Shown here in pieces: positions 55,194 through 64,000 of a DNA stretch of 64,000 nucleotides; within the stretch, counting starts at the first letter, position 1; each line of letters starts with the position of its first letter. Position numbers and translations under genes: made by a program. The notes under the pieces are model-generated. The model was not told the DNA's origin and did not search any database. It saw only the letters and a list, made by a program, of their open reading frames with translations. This DNA comes from Calliopum simillimum (taxonomy: Eukaryota > Arthropoda > Insecta > Diptera > Lauxaniidae). Location: contig OX638369.1 of assembly GCA_951812925.1 (NCBI GenBank), positions 44,325,061 through 44,389,060 of the forward strand, in the 5' to 3' direction.

Positions 55194-58100
55194 TTAGTTG
55201 GATTTGCTGCTTCCTGGTGGTATTAGATTTGGTTCAGTACGCAGTAGTTGTAGATTTTGTCCAATAATATGTTGTAAATGATTACATTCACGTAGTTCAA
55301 CCTTAAACTCTTGTAATGTTCTTAAAAATTCTGGATACAGTTGCGGCAGGATACCATGATCCAATGTTGGAAACAAATGATGCAAGGCATGCTCACCAAA
55401 ATGTGTTAAAACCATAAACTGTGAGCTCTTAATATCAACACGATCGATAATGGTATCGATTTGAAATATTCCCCAGTCCCGATCCTTGCGATTTGCATCT
55501 CCATCATGGTGTATTTTTGGATCATGATGTGCAGCACTGAGGCCAATAACGCTAAAAAGGAAACTACTCAACGCTAGGATAAAGAGCCATTGACGTAGTG
55601 TCGCGAAAACGCTAAGCTCTGTGACTGTTAACATCAAAGCGGGTAAAATCAAACCGATAATATCATGCCAATAAAGAACATTCTTGTGCTGGAATGAAGT
55701 TACAATTCTGGGAAATAAAATTTAACAGTTAAATACTAAATAGAAAGAGATTTAGATTTGCGTTATACCTCGTTATGAAATGAAACACATATACAGAAAC
55801 ATATACAATCGGCTGTAGAAATACTATAGATATGATGCGCTTTAATTTCGAACCATAATGTGCATCCGGAATGTAACATAGCAGCGGCTCAAACATTGAC
55901 ATCTCCAAATCATGCAATGAATTCGGATAAACATGATGTGAGAGAGCATGGGAAACACGCCAAGAGTTGAAGTTCATAAGCGTCAAATTAAATGCATACA
56001 TCCGCCAGTTATCCCGCTTATGGAAATAATTATGTGAAGCAATTGCAAGCCAACATAACGTCAAGGCTGCAAGCATTTCAAGCAAAACAGAACCAGTCAT
56101 CACACTTGCCATTGACAAAGCTAAAGTTGCCGCTAATAAGCCAGTATGTATGAGCTGCAAACAAAAGCGTCTAAGTATTTGTTGGACTTTAAGAAAAACA
56201 ATATTGTATTTACGGTGTATAACTCACATTTGTACGCCTGCTCGGACGATGATCGATTTTTTCCAATCTCTCTCGTACACGTCGTTTTAAAGTTTTATAG
56301 AACCCATCTTCATGCATGGTCAAAGTATAATTTCTAGGTTCTGTTGCTTCTCGCACTCTGTACTTCTCAAGTAATATCTCTGGTATCCCACTTATGTGAT
56401 GTGACTCGAATGGTTCTGTTATATCGGTTCCCTTTGTCTCCCTTAACCAAAAAGATCCGCCAGGATGATGATCAACGAAAGCAGTAAAATCGTAGAGTGT
56501 ATCGTTGATACGCCATAGTCCTTCGGCTTCATCGTCATTTTGCTTGCCTTTGAACCAACTTGAAATATGAGATGAAATAAATACATATTATTTGTAGATA
56601 AAGTCGAAATTTAAACTGAATTATTCTATTCAATTGTTGTTTTGGATCAGAAAATAATTTACAATACCGACAACATACTATATAAGTACATTAGACTGAT
56701 TACAAAAAATTGATTTTTGGAAATTCCACAAATAAAAAATCTGAAAGAGAGTGTCAAAAAGTGTGCTGAGAACTTTTAAAATTTTATTGAAAGTCATGAA
56801 GAGGTCGCATTACGTCGATTTATGCAAAATCTCGGCTTGATAAGATTTTCATTTTATTACGATCTTAATGAGTGATCAGAATGAGTTCTGTATTTAAAAT
56901 TTTTCGCCTTGAGAACATGAAAAAAATTAAAAATAATATCTGGAAACCAAAATTAACCACATATTGTTTTTTAAGCTAAAATATCCACAAAAACGAATGT
57001 TCGAAATTTCACCCTACTTTAGCGTTAGAAATTCATATTGGATAAAACTTATTGTTCCAACGAAACCAAAAAATCACGCAATAACCAATCGTCTGAAACA
57101 CTTTAACCAATTATTTCCTGTTTTGATCGATGATTTTTGAGATATCAATAAAATAAAACCTTATCAACCCGAAATTTTGCATAAATGAACTTAAAAAAAA
57201 ATTTTTTAAATTTCTCAGCTCACTTTTTTAGGACTTCTCACATTGCATATTTATTACATTCCTAACGCGCTTTCCTTAAGTTTTAAGAATTTTTCGTCTT
57301 CGGTAACTCCTAGTGAAATTTTCGTAAAATATTTTTGTAGAATTCTTTAACCCGTTGTAGCCCAGTTTTAAGAAAAAAGAATCAAAAATACCCTTAAACC
57401 AGGATATAATGGGTTAATATGTTCTAGAAAAATGATCCTTGTGTGATTTCGTTTTGATTTTGTAACAACGCTTTCTTACCAAAATGTAATCTTAGAGTTT
57501 TACAGTGGGGTGAAATTGATTTTAAGGATTTTTTTGCTTTTAGGATGAAATTTTGACTTTTTAGTGTTCAGCAACTAGTAGTGAAATTTTATAGCAAATA
57601 TTTCTGCACTACATATTGAATCAATATTCCCCTTTTATAGGTGTAATTTTTGTACCTTCTTAGGTGTCATTTTTGTTCCTATTTAAGAAAAGGGTAAAAA
57701 ATACCCATATGTGAGGGTTGTAGAGGGTTAAAATTTTGTACAAAAATATTCCTCGCAATAACCTGCATAAGTTTAATAAACACATGAAACACTTTAGATG
57801 TAAGGTTGATAAAGTTAAGTTCATCGATTTAAAACAAGAATGCGTTATTTTTGTTTTTTTCATGTACATTGGAGTTAAAAACTTCAAAAATCGATTGAAA
57901 AAAATCTGACTTGCTGGAGCAAAACGACAGGATACGAGTATTTTTTTTTAACGTCTACTTTAAGAATTTTTTGGATTTTCTCATGTGTTTTACAAAAAGG
58001 TTTGAAATTGTCGGATAGTGTAATACTCGTATAAATTTCAAAGAACAGTGCACGGCGCACGTCCGCGCGAAATGCGTTTTCTATAGGATTTTGATGGGAG

Positions 58101-61100
58101 GTATCTCATTTTCTTCAGGAACTTACGCTGATGTCAAATTTGAAAGAATTTTTAAAATCCCAACGACAGTTTTTTTTTAAGTCGGGTAAAGTGATTTTTC
58201 AGTACAAAATTTTTGACCATATTTTTTTAAAGACCAAAATTTTGAAAACAGAAGCCTAAGAAAAAAATGTAACCGGCAAACTTTATTCTACAGATTTTTC
58301 CCTATCATTTGATATTAAGAACATAAAAATGTAACTGCCGTAGAAAAAGTTATAACCTTTTGAAAATGAGAGTGTTTTTTTGGTAGTTTGCACACTAAAA
58401 TCTATATATGCCAGGTAGGAAAAAAATTAAATCGAACTGTTGTGAACTAAAAAAAAAAGGTGTCAAATTACTCCTGAGCACTTACTAAATAAGACGAAAA
58501 AGTTTTGAAAAAAAGTTCATCGACTACTGTTTGAAAAAGGTCGAAAAACGGTACATTTGTTAAAAAGCACAACAAAACAAAACAAAAATAGTCATTTTCG
58601 ATGATTTTATTAGTAGTGAATTTGAATCTGGTCCCAGAACTGCTTTATCACGTATAGTTACCGTACCGTTTTTCGACCTTTTTCAAACAGTAATCGATGA
58701 ACTTTTTTCAAAACTTTTTTGTCTTATTTAGTAAGTGCTCAGGAGTAATTTGTCACCTTTTTTTTAGTTCACAACAGTTCGATTTAATTTTTTTCCTACC
58801 TGGCATATATAGATTTTAGTGTGCAAACTACCAAAATAACACTCTCATTTTCAAAAGGTTATAACTTTTTCTACGGCAGTTACATTTTTAAGTTCTTATA
58901 TCAAATGATAGGGAAAAATCTGTAGAATAAAGTTTGCGGTTTACATTTTTTTCTTAGGCTTCTGTTTTCAAAATTTTGGTCTTTAAAAAAATATGGTCAA
59001 AAATTTTGTACTGAAAAATCACTTTACCCGACTTAAAAAAAAAACTGTCGTTGGGATTTCAAAAATTCTTTCAAACTTGACATTAGCGTAAGTTCCTGAA
59101 GAAAATGAGATACCTCCCATCAAAATCCTATAGAAAAAAGTTTTTTGCCTTAAATCGCGCGGATGTGCGGCGTGCCTTAACCCGTTTTAAATCGAACGTC
59201 GTAGCACATCAAATTTTTTCCAGATTCTGTTTACTTATCATTCAAATGATGTATGTATAAAAAAATTTTTGCCCGTAACTCCTCGACTTAATTATGAGAT
59301 AACGGCTGAATTTAGAAGTAGTCGGTTCGTTGAACATGTTTAAAATGCGAAATAAATTTTAATTTCGTTAAATCTGGTGAAGTACTTTAAAGTATTAAAT
59401 CTTGGCCTTTAAAACTTAATTTAAATTATATTGATATCTTTTTTTCCTCAAAGATATCCTAACCTAAAAAGACGCAAAAGTGCAAAAAACCCGTTTTGCC
59501 GATGTTTCGGTGTAGGATATCTCTTAGAAGCGTGAAGATATAAACATAATTTGAATTAGGTTTCAAAGAAAAAGATTGGGGCTTTCAAGTATTTTAACCA
59601 GATTTAATGAATTAGTGATATATTACATAGTTATATAGCTTCAAAAAATGACAAAAAAAGATTTTTTTTGGGCTTAAGGTTAGAATATCTCAAAAACTAT
59701 ATGTGATAGAGCAATTCTGAGGTTGAATTCGCGTTTAGCATCGCAAAACACATCGAATGTGATTATTTTGATTTTTGTTTATTGTAGTTAAAAAAAAAAT
59801 TTTATTTTTATATGGGGTTATCTCAAAATTTAGTCGAGGAGTCACGGGCGAAAATTTTTTTATACATCATTTGAATGATAAGTAAACAGAATCTGGAAAA
59901 AAATTGATGTGGTACGACGTTCGATTTAAAACGGGTTAAGGCACGCCGTGAGCGATACTCGACGCCTTTTTCAAAAATTTTGCAAAATTTATATTATGAC
60001 ATTACTTTTACCATGTATGAGACTAAAAATGTTAAGATGTCATGTAGTTGCGTAAGTGATGCTGCAGTAGCGATATTTAGATTTACATAAATGTAGCTTC
60101 TGAGGACACTGCTGTAGTCACGTAGTCATGAATGCATCATGAATAAGTAAGAAGTTCTATTTTGCGCGCCAAGCTATTTACATACTGCTCAACGAAACGA
60201 AATTTAGTTGCATTTCCGAAAATATCTTTTATCTTTTAAATACGCCATTTATCAAATTTATAAAACAACAAGTCAAGGGGATATTGGTCTTTAGTTTTTT
60301 TTTCTTGAAAATGGAATATTTTTGAAGAAAACAAAGAGATATCTTCATGAAACTTTGCACACATATTTTTAGGCCATTGAAATATGCAAAAAACAAAGGA
60401 ATTTCATCGATATGTAAACAAAAAACATCTTATCTAATCTAAAATTTAAATTTTTATATGAATGTTTTATTATGTTAACCCATCATAAATAAATAATCTG
60501 ATATTGCATTGTATTTCACTGAATATCGATTTAGAGTGCACTTAACACTAAATGTTTGTTATGGGTTCGATTTGATAAATCTACATTTTAGTAAATATAA
60601 AAGTTTAGCAATTTTTCCCCAGGAGAAACTATACGGTCCTTGCATCTGAAGGGCCAACAAAAATAGACGTGACGAGACGTAACGATTAAATTCGAGAATA
60701 TGGAAACCAATGTTGACAACTAAAATTAACGTACGTAACTGATCGAAACTGAACGAAACATTGTGACGAGACGTGTTGTTCCGTAAGAACCTAACTTCAA
60801 ACCGTCTCTACTCGTCTGCGGCCGCAAAACAAAAATATTTTTGGCAAATAATGAATAAATGAAATAACTAAAATTACTGATTTTTTTTTAAAACGCCTAT
60901 AGCGAGAAACACATAAAAAGTATGCATGCATCAAGAATTGTCATATTGAAGTCAAATACATGTCTGCTTATGAGAGCGCCCAGATAGAAAGTATACTCGA
61001 AGCATGGTTTTTATCTGGGCGCTCTCATAAGCAGACATGTATTTGACTTCAATTTGACAATTCTTGATGCATGCATACTTTTTATGTATTTCTCGCTTAT

Positions 61101-63889
61101 TTGTTTCGATTCGTTTGCTAACGTAGCATTTTGGGCAAAATGTCGAAACAGACGTAACGAGTGCAAACGTTCGTTCAGTTGCTATCTTCTCGTTACGTCT
61201 ATTTTGGTTAGGCCTTGCGGTATATCAAGTGTTCAGCAAACTTTTGAAGAATATTACAAGAAATACTTTTGTAAAAATCTTAACCATGTACATCCCCTAC
61301 ACATGGGTAATTTTTACCCTTTTCTGAACAAGGCACAAAAATTACACTGAAAACGGGGAAATATGGAGTCGGAAAAAAATTTTCTATAAAATTTCACTAC
61401 TAGTCGCTGAATACTAACAAGAGAGCGTGGCACCTCCCATATGAGTAAAAATTTCACTCGTATTTTGAAAATTTTCCTTATATGGGAGGTGCCCGATTCT
61501 CTTGTCCGAGTTCGGCTAGTTTTGACTCAGAGCGTGCATTTATAGTCCATAGTATTTGAGTGAGATCTAGTTGTATTATCTCAAAAAACTCTTTCAGCAT
61601 AGCATTTTAAAACTTTTCCTTATATGGGAGGTGCCACGCCCTCTTGTCGGATTTCACTCAGTTTTTGCTCAGAGCTTGCATTTATAGTTTTTAGTGGCTG
61701 AGTAAAATTTAGTTTGATTATCTCCAAAAACCCTTTCAGTATAGGGTTTTGAATCTTTTGCTTATATGGGAGGTGCCACGCCCTTTCGCCCGATTTTGCC
61801 CAGTTTTTGCACAGAGCTTGCGCTTAAAATTTCTAGTATTTGTGTGTATTTTGGTTGCATTGTCGTGAAAAATACTCTTAAAGTTGCATTTTGAATATAT
61901 TTTTGTATGGGTGGTCCGTTAACCGATTTTGCTCATTTTCAATCCCTCGAGCTAACTTTGACCATGAAGGCACAGACAGCCAGCCACCCAGCCAGCCAGA
62001 CAGACGGACATTGCTATATCGACTCAGAAGGAGATGCTGATCACGAATATAAATACTTTTCTATATCTGCCACGCCCCTTCTCTGCGTTACAAACGGAAG
62101 GACAAAGTGAATATATCCTGGTTGTAGGGTATTAAAATAAACAACATCTTATCTTACCTAAAATTTGAATTTTTAAGTGAATGTTTTATATGCTGTTGAC
62201 CCCATAATAAACTGATATTGTGCTATATATCACTGAATATCGATTAAAAAGGCACTTCACTCTAAATGTGACGTGTCGTGGCAAAATGGATCTTTACTTA
62301 AAAGAGGTCAAATTTAAGTATTTGATACCATTTGATAAAAGATTAAATTCTGAAAAGATCACAGAAGAATGTTTGGCGTTTTATGGCATTTTGAATTTTA
62401 TAGTGCAAAATAATGCAAAAAATTGGTTCTTGATTATGTGAAAATAAGGAATTTTTTTGAAAAATCTAAGAAAGGCTGCAATTTTGAGAAAAACTTCACA
62501 AAACTCGGCAAAAATCAATTTTTTCGAATTTTCGACTTGGGAAGAAAATACACTTCCCAACGGGAAGAAATGAAGCTGCTTTCAAAAAGCGCAACAGAAG
62601 CACATCTCTGGAAGCATACAAAATTTTTCAAATTCCATTTTTTTTTTATTGCTTGTAAAAGTTAATAAATTTACCAAAAGTTACAGAAAAAAAGTAATTT
62701 TTGTGAAATGGAACTTAACATTTTGAAAAACTTCCACGGAAGCGTATTTCATATGCTTCCAAATGTGTGCTTCCACGGAAGCGGATTCGAAGCGTATTTC
62801 ATGTGCTTCTGAAGATGTGCATCTCCGTTAGGACATGCTGTGTTAAAAAAGATAAGCAGTGAGAACAGCACTGGAAGCAGCTTCTTGCTTCCCTAGAATC
62901 GCAACTGAAGTCGTTTCAATGCGCTTCCGTTTCCAGTTGAGTTGTTAAATATTTATTTCTAATTTTATTAGAAGTTGAAGAAGATACATTGTAGTATATG
63001 TAGCCAATATATCAATAACGCGCGCTGTTATGTTTGTTCATTGAGCACAAATCTTAAAGTTTTTGGGTAAGATTAAGATTTTCAGAATGCTGAAAGTGGT
63101 GGTTTTGTAGTGGTGCGTTTCCTTGAGTACAATTTTAAAGAAATTTAGTTCCAGAATGTCAAGGAGACTTTCCCTTATTGAATGGTATCCATTTGCATAC
63201 TTCGTTTTCGCTGTATTTTCTAGTTTGAAATAATTTTCGCGCGATTGGACCGGTTCGTTCAAGGATTAAAAAGGAAAAAATAATAAAACAAAATTCAAAA
63301 AATGTTTAAAAATAAAAATAGAAAACCGGCAATAAAGTCAAAAAACACAGAAAAAAGTGGGAAAATGTTTAAAAAAAATTTAAAAAGTTTTTAAATTTTT
63401 GTATTAAGCTTTTTACATTTAATTTAGTTCTATCCACGTGGAAACGCCCGAATGTTTATATTCTCTTTTAGTAGTACACATGTTGCATTTAATTATCAAA
63501 CAATTAAAATAAAATGTGCACTAAGCATTTTTAATTGATAACATTGCAATCGTATGTGGTATGTATGAAACAAAACAAATTAAGTGCATTAAATACAGAT
63601 ATTTATTAACCTTACCCAAACAAAAATTATATAACTCAATATAAAATGAGTAGAACTTAATGGTTTTAAGCTTTAATTTTCAGACGATAAGATAACTGCA
63701 AAGGCTATCCACATTGACACTTCAATTTAAACTAGTGTATACTACATATAGTATTACTATAATAGTAACAACTTACCTCTCGACAGTAATAACCAATGAA
63801 TTGCGATATGAGGGATACTTTCTTGAGATACCCGATACTTTCCAATTTTCATTCGTTTGCTTTGAAAATTTCGGCTTATTTTTAGACAT
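55194..63889 (-). CDS. Cyt-b5-r: Cytochrome b5-related protein with fatty-acid-desaturase fold, copy 2 (complete)
   Basis: Exons (complement) are 63777-63889, 56228-56558, 55769-56154 and 55194-55707, giving 447 residues, close to the roughly 436 of the Drosophila protein (from memory). Exon 1 starts MSKNKPKFSKQTNENW, includes RKYPSYRNSL and ends GAGAG before GTAAGT; its two leftover bases complete a serine codon with exon 2 (ES|WFKGK), matching the phase of copy 1. HPGG lies at residues 69-72 and a second haem-ligand candidate in DITEPFESHH. Histidine boxes are HNYFH, SHALSHH and HALHH. The first intron is 7218 bp and full of mobile elements; the other two are 73 and 60 bp. All exons are intact. 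It differs from copy 1 in lacking the intron between the TK and GTD residues. Poly-A signals AATAAA follow near 55118. Confidence 0.88.
56559..58050. other. Intron 1 of Cyt-b5-r copy 2, 3'-proximal part
   Basis: No gene. A 63-bp piggyBac-type relic lies at 57351-57413. A partial relic with the end CCCTCTACAACCCTC lies just before the TTAA at 57731-57734 region. About 57960-58020 matches the minus strand of 28555-28620. Confidence 0.4.
57351..57413. mobile_element. Minimal piggyBac-type relic, 63 bp
   Basis: Imperfect inverted ends CCCGTTGTAGCCCAG and CCCATTATATCCTGG lie between TTAA sites (57347-57350 and 57414-57417). It is close in end sequence to the 159-bp MITE at 9963-10121. Confidence 0.5.
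58051..59175. repeat. Foldback element (about 1.1 kb), left member of a tandem pair
   Basis: Ends CACGGCGCACGTCCGCGCG and the complement of GCACGCCGCACATCCGCGCG are inverted. The arms pair nearly base for base over about 540 bp (TAGGATTTTGATGGGAGGTA; AGATACCTCCCATC), with the centre near 58605. No coding sequence. Its right end overlaps the left end of the next foldback. Confidence 0.78.
59166..59950. repeat. Foldback element (about 785 bp), right member of a tandem pair
   Basis: The left end CGGCGTGCCTTAACCCG and its complement at 59930-59948 are inverted. Paired arms of about 150 bp include AAATCGAACGTCGTA and ATCATTCAAATGATGTAT. The interior (TTAGAATATCTCAAAAACT) resembles the loop of the foldback at 31375-33889. 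It shares the GCGGCGTGCC end with its neighbour. Confidence 0.72.
60652..61218. repeat. Foldback element with a near-perfect 86-bp hairpin stem
   Basis: The outer ends GGCCAACAAAAATAGACGTG and the complement of CGTTACGTCTATTTTGG are inverted. The core stem 60901-60986 pairs with 61012-61097 with only about two mismatches, closing a loop of about 25 bases. A 98-codon open frame over the right arm is not a gene. Confidence 0.75.
61420..62136 (+). mobile_element. INE-1/DINE-1-like element (copy e)
   Basis: Tandem units with GGAGGTGCC at about 61485, 61627 and 61769 (period about 142 bp) are followed by the tail module with GACGGACATTGCTATATC, AGACAGACGG and the end TGGTTGTAGGGTAT. The first unit, GCGTGGCACCTCCC at about 61428, is inverted relative to the rest. 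It lies in intron 1 of Cyt-b5-r copy 2. Confidence 0.68.
62137..63776. other. Intron 1 of Cyt-b5-r copy 2, 5'-proximal part
   Basis: No gene. About 62560-62940 is crowded with GAAGC/GCTTC words (CTTCCACGGAAGCG twice), loosely like 27330-27550. The rest is AT-rich without recognisable element ends. Confidence 0.4.
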
Positions 63890-64000
63890 TTTAACTATCA
63901 ATTTATTTATTTACATATATATTTTTAACAAACTTTAAACAATTTGCGAAGAGGTCATAGAACCAATCAGTGACGAATGAATGAATGTCGGCGTAAAGCG

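Noticed and set aside
63714..63938. 74-codon plus-strand frame at the window end
   Set aside because: It is the antisense shadow of exon 1 of Cyt-b5-r copy 2.

Overview
The window looks like AT-rich, repeat-laden nuclear DNA of a higher (brachyceran) fly. The genes have short GT-AG introns, the protein families are insect ones, and several copies carry the tail module that I recall from the INE-1/DINE-1 elements of Drosophila. No species can be named from the sequence alone. Exon joins were worked out by eye from splice sites, reading frame and comparison between the paralogues inside the window.

Host genes. Six genes form one cluster. Two cytochrome b5-related, desaturase-like genes (Cyt-b5-r type) flank four membrane UDP-glycosyltransferases (UGTs). 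The order is: Cyt-b5-r copy 1 (+, 1706-3106, first exon outside the window); UGT-A (-, 3278-5040); UGT-B (-, 20182-26408); UGT-C (+, 37353-39148); UGT-D (-, 42555-44329); Cyt-b5-r copy 2 (-, 55194-63889, complete, with a 7.2 kb first intron). All four UGTs have three exons. Exon 1 is exactly 707 nt and exon 2 exactly 172 nt in each. All four open with a secretion signal, carry the UGT signature in exon 3, and end in a transmembrane segment plus a lysine-rich cytosolic tail. Both families act on the ER membrane, on lipophilic molecules. From memory, the Drosophila Cyt-b5-r gene (TU-36B) and the Ugt36B cluster share a cytological region, so this may be ancient linkage.

Mobile DNA makes up most of the rest. 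1-1490: degenerate repeat and an INE-1-like copy. 5.2-13.9 kb: MITEs, two elements with tRNA-like cores, a dead Tc1 transposase, and a Harbinger-like element holding a small spliced reading frame. 13.9-15.4 kb: 5'-truncated LINE with a 14-bp target duplication. 15.7-20.1 kb: an intact Ty3/Gypsy retrotransposon with seemingly identical 172-bp LTRs, inserted 54 bp past UGT-B. 21-25 kb (UGT-B intron 2): INE-1-like copy and a 1.5 kb foldback element. 29.2-35.3 kb: three foldback elements, one interrupted by a deleted mariner. 35.6-36.9 kb: INE-1-like copy running into a CAACAT satellite. 39.4-42.3 kb: tandem arrays, with a Transib-like element inside an INE-1-like copy. 44.7-54 kb: second copy of the 1.5 kb foldback, piggyBac-type and hAT-type MITEs, and more inverted repeats. 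56.6-63.8 kb (Cyt-b5-r copy 2 intron 1): tandem foldbacks, a near-perfect hairpin and another INE-1-like copy.

The strongest observations are insertions whose target duplications can be read directly. These are two copies of an hAT-like foldback family, a Transib-like element with RSS-heptamer ends, a foldback split by a mariner that keeps only its DNA-binding domain, and a Harbinger-like element with a spliced gene fragment.
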